NCBI RefSeq assembly: GCF_001949125.1
Contig: NZ_MSTI01000007.1
Span: 28,986-92,985 of the forward strand
DNA length: 64,000 bases
Direction: 5' to 3'
DNA from: Deinococcus marmoris
Lineage (GTDB): Bacteria > Deinococcota > Deinococci > Deinococcales > Deinococcaceae
Positions 55,836 through 64,000 of the stretch are shown one piece after another. The notes beneath the pieces are model-generated. The model did not search any database. It worked only from the letters and a program-made list of their open reading frames with translations, and had not been told where the DNA came from. Within the stretch, counting starts at the first letter, position 1; each line of letters begins with the position of its first letter. The position numbers and the translations under genes were made by a program.

Positions 55836-56413
55836 TCCAGCACACCAAGAATTCGCATCGGCGGACGGGATTGGTAGGACGCATTTCGGCAAACCACCCT
55901 GGTGTCGATCTGCTCAGGATGCTGGTGTTCTTTGTCGCACTGGGGGTGTATCTCGCGGTTCTGGCGGCGCTGACACTGCTGATCCTGAATGGACGTATTC
56001 AATCGGAGAGTGAGGCGGTGGCTGTTTCGGCCCTCGTCTGCGCACCTGCGCTGCTTGTGTTCCTGATCTTCTATTCCACGAGTCCCATTCTCTGGACGCT
56101 GGATCACGAGTGGCGATACAAGGAATTTGGCGCAGCTTACGCGCTTGCCACGGTGGTCACCGCGCTGTTGACCGCCTCATTGATTGAGCGCCCGGAGGTC
56201 TTCTCCTTAGTTGTGGCGGTTCTGGCGCTGGCGGCCACAGCCTTACCGAGTCTGCGCAGATTCCTGGTGCGGATTGCCCGGTCTTTCAAGGTTGTGGTTG
56301 CGGCAGGTCTCTTGTTTCTGGGACCTGGAACACAGGGTTTTGCGCAGACTCTGCGTCAATCCACTGGCCTGCCGTTTTCGCTTGTGAGGCTTGAGACCCA
56401 CAAGGACCACTGA
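55832..56413 (+). CDS. polytopic membrane protein in accessory island
   Basis: Protein of 193 aa, about five transmembrane helices (LLRMLVFFVALGVYLAVLAA, VSALVCAPALLVFLIFYS and others). ATGA overlap with the previous gene. Together they may form a two-protein exclusion or defence module; no motif confirms this. Confidence 0.6.
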   Translation: MIQHTKNSHRRTGLVGRISANHPGVDLLRMLVFFVALGVYLAVLAALTLLILNGRIQSESEAVAVSALVCAPALLVFLIFYSTSPILWTLDHEWRYKEFGAAYALATVVTALLTASLIERPEVFSLVVAVLALAATALPSLRRFLVRIARSFKVVVAAGLLFLGPGTQGFAQTLRQSTGLPFSLVRLETHKDH

Positions 56414-56461
56414 ACGCCACTCGCTTCAATCGGCTCTCTCCGCGCATATTCGTCTATCAAC

Positions 56462-56485
56462 GCCCCGGCATTCGCTGGGGCTTTT
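56462..56485 (+). terminator. terminator after membrane gene pair
   Basis: GCCCC (56462-56466) with GGGGC (56477-56481), then TTTTAC. Separates the island's rightward genes from the convergent toxin-antitoxin-like operon. The rest of 56414-56559 shows no gene. Confidence 0.5.
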
Positions 56486-56559
56486 ACTTGGCCCTGATCG
56501 GGGCAGGAGGTTTGAAGTGAATGCAGAAAGAAGCCCGCCGAAGCGGGAGCGGGAGGGGA

Positions 56560-56778
56560 TCAGGCTGAGAGTGCGAGCTTCCATACGCGCTCAGGCACAT
56601 CCACGCCCAGCACGCCAGCAGACTTCTTGGACAGGTGCAGAACCTCGATGCCAATGACCTTTCCAGCACGGCTGAAGTCAAGCATATAGCCCTCTCCGAG
56701 TTCCTCGGTGCGGTGGACTTTGCCCTTGCGAAGGCGGATGTAAGCGGCGTCGGCTTCAGTGTCGATACGGATTTCCAT
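56560..56778 (-). CDS. DUF2283-family small protein
   Basis: Protein of 72 aa. IRIDTEADAAYIRLRKGKV ... MLDFSRAGKVIGIEVLHLSKK is the DUF2283 pattern (DxxADxxYIxL, GKVxGIEVL). These proteins are typically coupled to DUF4258 genes and are suspected antitoxins. It shares one base with its partner gene. Confidence 0.8.
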   Translation of the reverse strand: MEIRIDTEADAAYIRLRKGKVHRTEELGEGYMLDFSRAGKVIGIEVLHLSKKSAGVLGVDVPERVWKLALSA

Positions 56779-57068
56779 TAGCGGTTCCTCCTTCCCTTGG
56801 GTTTCTTAGGCGCGTCCGGGCGTTCCCGGCGGAGCGTGATGATGAGAACAGTTTGCACCACCGGCCCACCCTCCAACTGGCGATACCACACTTTAAGCAC
56901 CGTCCCCGGCGAAGTCTCACGGCTCGCAATAAAAACATCCGGGTCTTCACCATCCAGCTTGATCATCTCAGGCTGAGTCAACGTGCGCTCCACCGCCTGT
57001 TTCGTGATGTTGCGGTTGAACAACTGGTACTCAGCGTGGGCGGTGTACTTGAAGACTGGCGGGGTCAC
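56778..57068 (-). CDS. DUF4258-family putative toxin
   Basis: Protein of 96 aa. KYTAHAEYQLFNRNITKQAVERTLTQPE ... VWYRQLEGGPVVQTVLIITL matches DUF4258, a RelE-like fold (conserved H-A-x-x-R-x-x-x-R region and C-terminal strand). Probably an mRNA-cleaving toxin. 4-bp overlap with the HTH gene. Confidence 0.75.
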   Translation of the reverse strand: MTPPVFKYTAHAEYQLFNRNITKQAVERTLTQPEMIKLDGEDPDVFIASRETSPGTVLKVWYRQLEGGPVVQTVLIITLRRERPDAPKKPKGRRNR

Positions 57069-57337
57069 TCGTCTGTGAATTCCAGAAGATCGGCAAGCCC
57101 TACAGGCGCACCAGTCATCTCGCGGAGCGTCTTAATCAGCGTGTCCAGCGTGTCAAATTTCACCTGTTTCGTGTCGGCTCGGGAGATTTCATAGATCGCA
57201 TTCCGGCTGATCTTCCCCTGGGTCTTCTCCGATAAGCGGTAGGGCGTGATGCCGTGCTGCTCTAGAAATTCGCCTACGCGCCACCGAACCATCCCGCCAG
57301 TGTACGGGCGGTCTCCATATATGTCTAAGGCTTCCAT
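57065..57337 (-). CDS. XRE-family HTH regulator of TA-like operon
   Basis: Protein of 90 aa. VGEFLEQHGITPYRLSEKTQGKISRNAIYEISR is an XRE helix-turn-helix. ATG 57337 lies close to a TGTAAC -10 element; ATG 57292 is an alternative. It likely binds the adjacent 40-bp dyad and represses the three-gene operon. Confidence 0.7.
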   Translation of the reverse strand: MEALDIYGDRPYTGGMVRWRVGEFLEQHGITPYRLSEKTQGKISRNAIYEISRADTKQVKFDTLDTLIKTLREMTGAPVGLADLLEFTDE

Positions 57338-57346
57338 GCATGCATG

Positions 57347-57386
57347 TTACACCTATAGGTTGACACTATGCAACCTATAGGTGTAA
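57347..57386. promoter_or_regulatory. perfect 40-bp dyad operator with divergent promoters
   Basis: TTACACCTATAGGTTG (57347-57362) and CAACCTATAGGTGTAA (57371-57386) are perfect 16-bp inverted arms around an 8-nt spacer; each arm contains ACCTATAGGT, itself a 10-bp palindrome. TTGACA and TTGCAT -35-like and TGTAAC -10-like hexamers lie inside on opposite strands, so both divergent transcripts would be controlled together. Confidence 0.8.
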
Positions 57387-57459
57387 CCTTTGGGCAGCAG
57401 AAAAGGGCCCTACTTCTCACGGCATGGCCCCCCTTTCTGCGAACCCCAAGGAGGTTCGT

Positions 57460-57738
57460 ATGCCAGTTTACGCTGAAGCCCCCGCAAAAGTTCCCGCCAT
57501 CTCCCGCACCTGGGACGCCCACACCATTGACCGCGAGTGCGGCGTGGTGGTCAGCGTCAGGACCTACCGCGTCACCCTGAGCCGCCAGACGGGCGAGATG
57601 ATCGCCACGGTGGACGGCAAGCAGGTGCCTGTGCTGGAAGCAGACCGCATTCTGAAAGGCGCGGCCCTGACCCTGGTCAGTGAGATCATCCCCACCCCCA
57701 GCTACCTGCTGGAACTGGCGCAGGGGGTGGCGGCGTGA
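57460..57738 (+). CDS. hypothetical protein
   Basis: Protein of 92 aa, AAGGAGG ribosome-binding site. Beta-rich (GVVVSVRTYRVTLSRQTGEMIATVDGKQV). Divergent from the TA-like operon and sharing its operator region. Function unknown. Confidence 0.6.
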   Translation: MPVYAEAPAKVPAISRTWDAHTIDRECGVVVSVRTYRVTLSRQTGEMIATVDGKQVPVLEADRILKGAALTLVSEIIPTPSYLLELAQGVAA

Positions 57739-58076
57739 CCGGGAAGGAGGCGACTCCCAGCGCAGAGCGGATCACCTGCGAGATGTGCGGCGCTCCGCAT
57801 GCCACGGTGATCACCCTTCGGGATCATGACTGGCTGCTTTGCTCAGCCTGCCTTCAGGACGAGGTGATCTGGGAGGCAAGTGCCCAGCACCTCAAGGCGA
57901 TGGTGCGTGAGGTCTTCGACGCGTGGCTGGATGCCTGGGCGGACAATCCCACGTACCGCCTCCAGTGGAGCGGACTTCACAGCGCTCTTTCTGAGCCGTT
58001 CGATCTGCCCGTGCTGGCCGCCGAGGTGCTGACGGCCCGTGGCATCGTGCCTCGCCACACCAAGGGCCGCAAATGA
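57735..58076 (+). CDS. zinc-finger hypothetical protein
   Basis: Protein of 113 aa, GTG start (GTGA overlap). CEMC and CSAC pairs about 20 residues apart form a zinc finger; helical C-terminal half. 4-bp overlap with the following micro-ORF. Confidence 0.55.
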   Translation: MTGKEATPSAERITCEMCGAPHATVITLRDHDWLLCSACLQDEVIWEASAQHLKAMVREVFDAWLDAWADNPTYRLQWSGLHSALSEPFDLPVLAAEVLTARGIVPRHTKGRK

Positions 58077-58126
58077 CCATCTCCAAGGTCCGCACCGGGG
58101 CGCACGCCCACCTGAACGCCGCCTGA
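58073..58126 (+). CDS. 17-aa micro-ORF
   Basis: ATG 58073 overlaps the upstream stop by 4 bp and ends at TGA 58124-58126 (MTISKVRTGAHAHLNAA). Supported only by coupling. Confidence 0.25.
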   Translation: MTISKVRTGAHAHLNAA

Positions 58127-58189
58127 CACCCGCCCTTCCCAGCCCGCCCCAGTGGCGGGCGGGCGTCATTGCACATCTTCGGAGGCACC

Positions 58190-58867
58190 ATGAGCCGCAA
58201 ACCCAGAAACAAGAAGCAGATCAAGAAGCCCCAGCAGCAGGCCATGTTCGATCATCACCCCCTGGAAATCCCTTACAAGCGTGGCAAGGTTCCGCAGGTG
58301 GTGGTCCGCTCCGTTTTCCGTGAGCCAGGCGCAGTGATGGGCGCGTTTGCCGTGAATTGGATGAGCGTCCAGCAGCTTTCCACCATGCTCTACGGCGTGT
58401 TTTACGGCAAGGAAGAACACTTCGTGCAGGCGCGGCTGCTGTTGAGAAAGACCGGGGTCAATCTGCGGCCCAACCGCACTTACTTTGAGGGGCTGGCACT
58501 GATCGAGAAGGCGCTGCCCAACCTGCTCAGCCGCGAAGACCTGGCCGTCGCCCTGGATGTGGAGCTGAAGGACGTGGATACCATGATCCGCTACCTGCGC
58601 GGCTTCGTGATGACCATGTGCGGCCTGAGCATCCTGAAGAACTCGCACGGTGAAGTCAGCATCGCCACCATCGATATGTGGATGGACTGGCAGAACCACC
58701 TGACCCGCACGCAGAACGGCATTCAGAGAAGCAAGGAAAAGCAGGGCTACAAGGAAGACAACCTCAAGCCCAACGGCCTGCGCGTGGCCGAAAGGCTGCC
58801 CAGCATTCAGCCGATGATGCTCGAAATCATTCCCCCCAGAGGACGTGTCAAGAATGCCGGAGACTGA
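58190..58867 (+). CDS. hypothetical protein, possibly plasmid-type
   Basis: Protein of 225 aa, CGGAGG ribosome-binding site. Basic N-terminus (SRKPRNKKQIKKPQQQ), then two HTH-like helical blocks (NLLSREDLAVALDVELKDVDTMIRYLRGF). Overlaps the DUF3102 gene by 14 bp; the pair looks like an independent unit within the tail operon. Confidence 0.55.
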   Translation: MSRKPRNKKQIKKPQQQAMFDHHPLEIPYKRGKVPQVVVRSVFREPGAVMGAFAVNWMSVQQLSTMLYGVFYGKEEHFVQARLLLRKTGVNLRPNRTYFEGLALIEKALPNLLSREDLAVALDVELKDVDTMIRYLRGFVMTMCGLSILKNSHGEVSIATIDMWMDWQNHLTRTQNGIQRSKEKQGYKEDNLKPNGLRVAERLPSIQPMMLEIIPPRGRVKNAGD

Positions 58868-59792
58868 TCTGCAACCCCTGTTCGATTACGACGATCTGAC
58901 GCCCCAGGTGCGCGAGATGGTGCAGGAACACACTGGGGAGATTCGCACCCTGGCCCGCCGCGCCGCACAGGACATTGTGGAGATCGGCCAGCGGCTGATC
59001 CAAGTCAGGGATGCCCTGGGCTACGGCGAATTCGATAGCTGGCTAAAAGCTGAATTCGACTGGAGTCGCCGCGCCGCATATAACTTCATCAAGGTTGCCG
59101 AGGTTTTCGGAAGTGCAAATTTTGCACAACTGGATATTGCCCCCTCTGCCCTCTACGCCCTTGCCAGTGGCACGATGCCCGCGCCGCTGCGTGAGGAGAT
59201 CGTTGAACGCGCCCAGGCCGGGGAGCCGATCACCCGGAAACTGGTGGTGGAACGCCTGGAGCAGCACCATCAGCAGTTCGTCCCGGATGCCGCGCCGCCG
59301 CCCGTAGAGCCACCCAGTCCGCCACCCGTCGCTGAGGTTGCCGCACCTCCAGCGCCGCCCGTGCTAGCAAGGGCCGTGACTCCTCCCTTGACTAAGCGCC
59401 CCTTTACGCCCTTGCCCCGCGAGATTGAGGATCTGGAACTGGAGGACGGCACAGTGATTCAGGTGCCCTCGCTGCCCTTGCTTCCCCGGGAGCAGGAACT
59501 CAAGCAGCGTGACTACGCCAAAGCTGCGGCCCGTTTCGACAGCGCCGCCTCGAAAGTCCTGGCTGCCCTGACGGCCCTGGATGTGTACAGCATGGATGAA
59601 GTGGCGCAGATTGCCCAGAGTCCAGAGGGGAGACAGCTCTACGGCCCGGTGCGCGTGACCCGGATCAAAGAAATGTTGGAGCAGCTTCATCAGAAGTGGG
59701 TGGGCGCTCCTGACCAGACCCGCACCATTGATGCCGCGCCGTTGCTGGACGTGAAAGCAAAAAAGGATGAACGGGTGCTGGAGCTGAACTGA
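58854..59792 (+). CDS. DUF3102-like protein
   Basis: Protein of 312 aa. RRAAQDIVEIGQRLIQVRDALGYGEFDSWLKAEFDWSRRAAYNFIKVAEVF is the DUF3102 domain (residues about 34-85), found in plasmid and phage proteins with ParB-like or regulatory context. A Pro/Ala-rich linker and a helical C-terminus follow. ATG 58854 preferred over GTG 58845, whose ribosome-binding site is too close. Confidence 0.7.
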   Translation: MPETDLQPLFDYDDLTPQVREMVQEHTGEIRTLARRAAQDIVEIGQRLIQVRDALGYGEFDSWLKAEFDWSRRAAYNFIKVAEVFGSANFAQLDIAPSALYALASGTMPAPLREEIVERAQAGEPITRKLVVERLEQHHQQFVPDAAPPPVEPPSPPPVAEVAAPPAPPVLARAVTPPLTKRPFTPLPREIEDLELEDGTVIQVPSLPLLPREQELKQRDYAKAAARFDSAASKVLAALTALDVYSMDEVAQIAQSPEGRQLYGPVRVTRIKEMLEQLHQKWVGAPDQTRTIDAAPLLDVKAKKDERVLELN

Positions 59793-59848
59793 CGCGCCCA
59801 CATCCGCACCCGCGCCCTGGCACTCGCTGGGGCGTTTATCTTGGGGGC

Positions 59849-60253
59849 ATGACCCTGGACCCTGAGACAAACGCCCGCATTGAAGCCGAGGAAGCCTACC
59901 GGGCGCAGGTGCGACGCACGGGCCAGCGTAAGGGCTTCTGGGAATGGGCGGCGGTACTGATCGGGGTTCCAATCGCCGTCCTGGCCGCGCTGGCGATCTG
60001 GGGTTCTCTTGCTCCCTCCACGCCTGACTACCAAACCAGTTTTCTGGTGGCCTGCCAGCGCGGCGTGCGCGAAAAGCTCAAGGCCCCATCTACCGCAAAG
60101 TTTGGGAATGAGATAGGCCGTGACGTGCTGACGGTGACGAGTGGTTACCGTCTGAATGGGACAATAGAGGCGCAAAACAGTTTCGGTGCGTTGATTCAAT
60201 CCACCTATCAATGCACGGGCAGCAGCACAAATCTAGAAATAGACATTGAATAG
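59849..60253 (+). CDS. membrane-anchored protein
   Basis: Protein of 134 aa: charged N-terminal helix, one transmembrane segment (AAVLIGVPIAVLAALAIWGSLA, about 35-56) and an external domain with two Cys (VACQRGV, TYQCTGS) that could pair. A TTATCTT hexamer just upstream suggests its own start. Preceded by a CGCCC/GGGCG terminator-like stem (59813-59834). Confidence 0.6.
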   Translation: MTLDPETNARIEAEEAYRAQVRRTGQRKGFWEWAAVLIGVPIAVLAALAIWGSLAPSTPDYQTSFLVACQRGVREKLKAPSTAKFGNEIGRDVLTVTSGYRLNGTIEAQNSFGALIQSTYQCTGSSTNLEIDIE

Positions 60254-60282
60254 ATCGCCTCTCAGGTTCATAACCATTCACG

Positions 60283-60303
60283 CCGCCCTTCCGGGCGGTT
60301 TTT
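60283..60303 (+). terminator. terminator before tape measure
   Basis: CCGCCC-TTCC-GGGCGG then TTTTT. Closes the accessory island. Confidence 0.75.
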
Positions 60304-60327
60304 CGTTGCCCTGGAGGTGACTAAACC

Positions 60328-63300
60328 ATGACCAAAGGTCAATCTGTGGGCGGCCTCTTTATCGATACGGGCCTAGATTTGACAGGCATCGAGCGTGATC
60401 TTCAGAAGGCCCGTCAGTTTGTTGAGCGTACCAACGGTGTGAAGCTGAACATCGACAACCGCGCGGCAAAGACTGCGATTGAGCAGGTTAAGGCTGATCT
60501 GGCTGCCCTCAAGGGAATGTCAGAGCGGGACGCTCAGGCCCGCGCGCAAGCTGCCCGACTGCTGGGGACGGCTTACAAAGAGCAGGCTGGGGCCATCCGG
60601 GGCGTGACGGCAGAACTCAAAACCCTGTCAGCCCAGTCGGTCCTGACCGCGCGGCTAGGCGCACAGGCAGACCGCGAGGCGGCGGCGGCAGTCCGGGCAC
60701 TCGTGACGGCCCGCAAGGAAGCGGCAACACTGGCGGGACGGGCAGGCAACGCCGCAGACCTCGCACGGGCACAGACGGCTTTACAGGGCATCATGCAAAC
60801 GCTGGGCAAACTCCAGAACACTGGAACGGTGCGCCTGAAGTTTGATTTGACCAGCGTCAATGCTGAGCTGGCCCGCCTCCAGGGCCGCTCGGTGTTGCTG
60901 AAAGTCAGCTTCTCGAATTTCGACGCGATCAAGAATGACCTGACCACCCTCAAGGGCATGTTGAACGGCCTCGGCGCGAACATGCAATACCGCGTGACCG
61001 TGAACACCACGGCGCTGAATGCGGTGTACACGCAAATCAACACCCAGATCACGGCCCTTCAGAGCCTGATCAGCCAGCTCCGCGCTCTCGGTGGTGGTGG
61101 GGGCGGCGGTGGCGGCGGCGGACGCGGTGGGCCGGGCATCTCAGCAGCTAATCGGGCACTCCTGGCCGAGCTGGAAGCCCTGAACAACCAGTGGAAGCGC
61201 GGGGACGTAAACGCCGCGCAGTTCGGTTCCCAGCTCACTGCCCTGCAAGGCCGTCTCCGCACGGCGTCTGCCGGGGCCACAGCCGGGACAGCCGACTTCA
61301 AGGCGCTGGACGCTGGATTGACCCGCCTGACGGGCAGCCTGCGCTCCATTAACACCGACGCCTTCCAGCGGATCAGGACCGAGGCTGGAGCCATGCGGGC
61401 GGCGTTCGACACGGCCACGGCGGGCGTGCGGCGCAATTCCACCGAGTTCCGGGCCGCATCTGCCGTCTATGCCGCCGAAAGTGCGCGGATCACCGCCAGT
61501 TTGCAGACGATGGCCCGCAGTGGCAACCTGACCACCACGCAGCTTGGTCAGGTCAACCGCGAGATTCAGCGCCTCGCCCGTGAGCAGAACACCATCCGGG
61601 GCGGCATCAATGCGGGTGGCCTGTCCGGCAACATCGTCAACAGCTTCGGGATGCTGCCCGGTCAACTGGGCATGATGGCTTCCCAGGGCGGCGCGGCCAT
61701 CAATGCCTTCCAGGGCATCGCCTCTGCTGCTGGCCCTGCTGGGCTGGCTGTGGGTGGGCTTGCCCTGGTGGTGGGCGGCGCGGCGCTGGCGGCAACCAAA
61801 GCGGTCAACGAGTACGCCAAATTTGAGAAGGGGCTGGCGCAGATCGCTACGCTGACTGACAAGACCACCGCCCAGCTCGGGGACACTGGACGCGCGATCC
61901 TGAAGATGAGCGGCGACGTGGGGGCCACCTACACGGATCTCAACGCGGGTCTGTATGACGTGCTGGGTGCAGGGGTCAAGGGCACTGAGGACATGACGGC
62001 CAGCCTGGCGCTGCTCAAGCAGTCCGCTGAACTGGCGCGCGCTGGAGCCACGGAGACTGCCACTGCCACCGACGTGCTGACCAGCGTGTTGAACGCCTAC
62101 AAACTGGAAGCGTCTGACGCCACAATGGTCAGCGATAAACTCTTTAAGGCCGTCGACGACGGCAAGATGAGCTTCTCGCAACTCGCCCAGAGTCTCGGTA
62201 TGGTGCTGCCCACCGCCAAAATGGCCGGCCTGAGTCTGGACGAGGTGCTGGGCAGCGTGGCCGCACTGACCGCGCAGGGCATCAAGCCGTCCTCCGCCAT
62301 CGAATACCTGCGCTCGGCGCTGACGAACATCATCAAGCCCAGCATGCAGGCAAAAGAGACCGCCAAAGATCTCGGTATCCAGTTCAATGCCCAGGCGCTG
62401 GCAGCCAAGGGCCTCGTGCCATTCCTGCGCGACGTGATCGAGAAGACCGACGGCAACAGCGAGGCGATGGCCCGGCTGTTCGGCGACGTGGGCGGTCTGA
62501 CCGCCGTGACGGGTCTGGCTAACGGCAATTTCGAGCGCCTGACCGCCACCCTGGAAGGGCAGGCGAACGCGGCAGGTAAAACGGCGGAAGCCTACGGCAA
62601 GGTGGCCGCCACCATCAGCCAGAAATCTGATGAGGTTTCGGCCAAATGGAAGTCGCTGTGGGTGAATGTGGGCGAGCTGTTTGCGTCTACCAAAACCAGC
62701 GTGCTGGACGGTATCAACGACATGCTCACGGGCCTGAACGACGTGTTGAGCAAGTTCAATCAGGCGCGTGACCTGAAAAACGGCGTCGGCAAGTCGGATC
62801 TGCTCAAGCAGAAGGAGGCCAAGGAAGAGGAACTGGCCACGGCCAGAAGCCAATTGGCGTCTGCGCAGAGCGTGGCGGATGCGCAGCAACGCGCGACGGG
62901 CAAAGTGTCAGAGCAGTTCCAGCCCCGTCTGGACGCCCAGAAAGCCAAGGTGGCTGCGCTGGAAGCCGCAGTGGCAGACCTGAGCTTTCAGGTGCAGCAG
63001 GAGGCCCAGGCCAACGGCACCTTCACTGGCCCGCTTCAGACCGGTGGCCCAGCGGGTGTGGCCCTGACGGCGGCGGGAGCCGACGCCCTGGGCGCAAAGG
63101 TGGTCGAGGCCGGGGCGGGCAAGCTGGGACAGGTCAGCGCCGACAGCATCGTGAATTACTGCGCCCAGTGGGTGCGGCTCGTGCTTGGCAAGGCCACACC
63201 AGAAGTGGCAGGCAAGATCAATGCCCTGTTCCAGACCGACAGCAATGGGGACGGCAAAACCGAGGCCACCGATGCCGCCCGTAACCTGCTCAAGGCGGGT

Positions 63301-64000
63301 TTTGCTCAGCGGTATAGCGGCACGAAAGATCTTCAGAAGGGCGATGTGGTGTTCTACACGGAGAATGGCCAGAATCACACTGGTATCTACATCGGCGACG
63401 GCATGGTGCGTGGCAACAACCGCGTGACCTATGCGGCCAACGGTGGCAAATTCGACAAGTATGGCAACCCCACCAGCCCCGGCGTGAACCCCGTGGGCGA
63501 TGTGGCGATTGGTAAACTGGGCACGCCCAACTGGATCGTGCGTCCCGGTGACATGCTGCCCGTGCTGGGGGCCAAGGTGCCCGAGGTCCGGCCCGATGCA
63601 GGAGCAGGCGGAGCCGCGTCTGCTGCGCCGATCAAGGCGTTTGAGACCTACGTTAAGGAGGCCAGACGCATTCTGGATCAGGTGGAGAAGTACGCACCTG
63701 GCGGCACCGCGCCCAATTCGGCCAAATGGAACAAGGCCAAAGATGCCCTCAAATCCTTTGGCGATCAGAGCGACATCACGGCCCGAGCGCTGGAATATGC
63801 TGGACTGGCCACCAAAAAGGCAGATAAAGCCACCTCCCAGTACGGCCAGACCTTTGACCGTTTGAAGGGCCAGCTCGACATCACGCAGAGCCTGGGCGAT
63901 CTGGGCCGCCCCTCTGCCGAGATCAGCAAGAATCTCAAAGCCATCAGCACCGATGCCCTGGCTGCCGCCAGTGCCGAGAAGAAACGCAACGGCGAGACGG
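60328..64000 (+). CDS. tape-measure protein with NlpC/P60-like domain (partial)
   Basis: At least 1224 codons, open to the window edge; ATG 60328 with GGAGG upstream. The N-terminal 270 residues are coiled coil, then an 11-Gly linker near residue 255. Residues about 440-800 (KFEKGLAQIATLTDKTTAQLG, GATYTDLNAGLYDVLGAGVKG, ALTAQGIKPSSAIEYLRSALTNI) match TP901-type tape-measure cores. Residues about 940-1060 hold NYCAQWVRLVLG (Cys945) and GDVVFYTENGQNHTG (His1017), an NlpC/P60-like peptidase. The protein sets tail length and probably opens peptidoglycan at entry. Confidence 0.85.
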   Translation, partial: MTKGQSVGGLFIDTGLDLTGIERDLQKARQFVERTNGVKLNIDNRAAKTAIEQVKADLAALKGMSERDAQARAQAARLLGTAYKEQAGAIRGVTAELKTLSAQSVLTARLGAQADREAAAAVRALVTARKEAATLAGRAGNAADLARAQTALQGIMQTLGKLQNTGTVRLKFDLTSVNAELARLQGRSVLLKVSFSNFDAIKNDLTTLKGMLNGLGANMQYRVTVNTTALNAVYTQINTQITALQSLISQLRALGGGGGGGGGGGRGGPGISAANRALLAELEALNNQWKRGDVNAAQFGSQLTALQGRLRTASAGATAGTADFKALDAGLTRLTGSLRSINTDAFQRIRTEAGAMRAAFDTATAGVRRNSTEFRAASAVYAAESARITASLQTMARSGNLTTTQLGQVNREIQRLAREQNTIRGGINAGGLSGNIVNSFGMLPGQLGMMASQGGAAINAFQGIASAAGPAGLAVGGLALVVGGAALAATKAVNEYAKFEKGLAQIATLTDKTTAQLGDTGRAILKMSGDVGATYTDLNAGLYDVLGAGVKGTEDMTASLALLKQSAELARAGATETATATDVLTSVLNAYKLEASDATMVSDKLFKAVDDGKMSFSQLAQSLGMVLPTAKMAGLSLDEVLGSVAALTAQGIKPSSAIEYLRSALTNIIKPSMQAKETAKDLGIQFNAQALAAKGLVPFLRDVIEKTDGNSEAMARLFGDVGGLTAVTGLANGNFERLTATLEGQANAAGKTAEAYGKVAATISQKSDEVSAKWKSLWVNVGELFASTKTSVLDGINDMLTGLNDVLSKFNQARDLKNGVGKSDLLKQKEAKEEELATARSQLASAQSVADAQQRATGKVSEQFQPRLDAQKAKVAALEAAVADLSFQVQQEAQANGTFTGPLQTGGPAGVALTAAGADALGAKVVEAGAGKLGQVSADSIVNYCAQWVRLVLGKATPEVAGKINALFQTDSNGDGKTEATDAARNLLKAGFAQRYSGTKDLQKGDVVFYTENGQNHTGIYIGDGMVRGNNRVTYAANGGKFDKYGNPTSPGVNPVGDVAIGKLGTPNWIVRPGDMLPVLGAKVPEVRPDAGAGGAASAAPIKAFETYVKEARRILDQVEKYAPGGTAPNSAKWNKAKDALKSFGDQSDITARALEYAGLATKKADKATSQYGQTFDRLKGQLDITQSLGDLGRPSAEISKNLKAISTDALAAASAEKKRNGET

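Noticed and set aside
56391..56657. 88-aa plus-strand frame after the membrane genes
   Set aside because: It overlaps the well-supported DUF2283 gene on the minus strand and crosses a terminator.
61141..62889. 582-codon minus-strand frame across the tape-measure gene
   Set aside because: Shadow of the tape-measure reading frame; low-information His/Gln/Arg-rich composition.
1..64000. CRISPR array, insertion sequence or rRNA gene
   Set aside because: No regularly spaced direct repeats of CRISPR length, no transposase motif and no rRNA sequence was noticed anywhere in the window.

Overview
The window looks like most of a temperate tailed phage (siphophage type) that is probably kept as a phage-plasmid in a Deinococcus-type host. 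The host guess rests on high GC content, frequent GTG/TTG starts, several genes whose ATG sits only about 10 nt after a -10-like hexamer (a leaderless pattern known from Deinococcus), and a full-length protein (35251-35643) that resembles the Deinococcus radiation/desiccation repressor DdrO. No database search was possible, so all family names come from motif recognition.

Layout. (1) 17-2679 (+): operon of small unknown genes, including an ASCH-domain protein and a ribbon-helix-helix-like protein. (2) 2786-4440 (-): parB and parA, with three TGTGGG repeats spaced exactly 28 bp apart upstream. (3) 4638-18939 (-): one tightly packed early operon of about 30 small genes, most joined by 4-bp ATGA/GTGA overlaps. 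It carries zinc-ribbon proteins, a second ASCH protein, a C5-cytosine methyltransferase with an unusual repeat insertion, an N6-methylase-like protein, a Dam-like methylase and an HD phosphohydrolase. (4) 19022-22814: immunity region with a large dyad operator, a 458-aa helical-repeat (TPR-like) protein, a translationally coupled 44-aa signal-peptide peptide, a leftward repressor, a divergent Cro-like gene and a Rha/ORF6C antirepressor-type gene. (5) 22816-25398: small genes and a DUF2303-like protein. (6) 25399-26711: 1.3 kb without a convincing gene, full of perfect helices and two tRNA-like segments. (7) 26712-28458: small genes and a tyrosine recombinase. (8) 28558-42746 (+): DinD/BRO-N and T5orf172-type proteins, a candidate origin with DnaA boxes, a replication-initiator-like protein, a DEDDh exonuclease, PadR-like and DdrO-like regulators, a polynucleotide-ligase-like protein, a RusA-like nuclease and a PPP phosphatase. 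(9) 42766-64000 (+): late region. A strong promoter is followed at once by a terminator, then terminase, portal, S49 protease with nested scaffold, decoration protein, major capsid, connector and tail genes, a frameshifted tail chaperone, an accessory (moron) island with a toxin-antitoxin-like operon, and a tape-measure protein with an embedded NlpC/P60-like domain that runs off the window.

The strongest candidate for an undescribed system is at 19125-20632. A helical-repeat receptor-like gene overlaps by 4 bp a gene for a small exported peptide, right beside the repressor/Cro switch, and the peptide gene's ribosome-binding site is buried in a perfect 9-bp hairpin. This is the gene layout of an arbitrium or Rap-Phr type peptide-signalling pair, but in a non-Firmicute phage and without an obvious HTH in the receptor. 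Other notable signals are the CTTAACGTTAAG-type sites dispersed at parA and at the late gene starts, a phage-borne DdrO-like repressor, and the large structured noncoding region.
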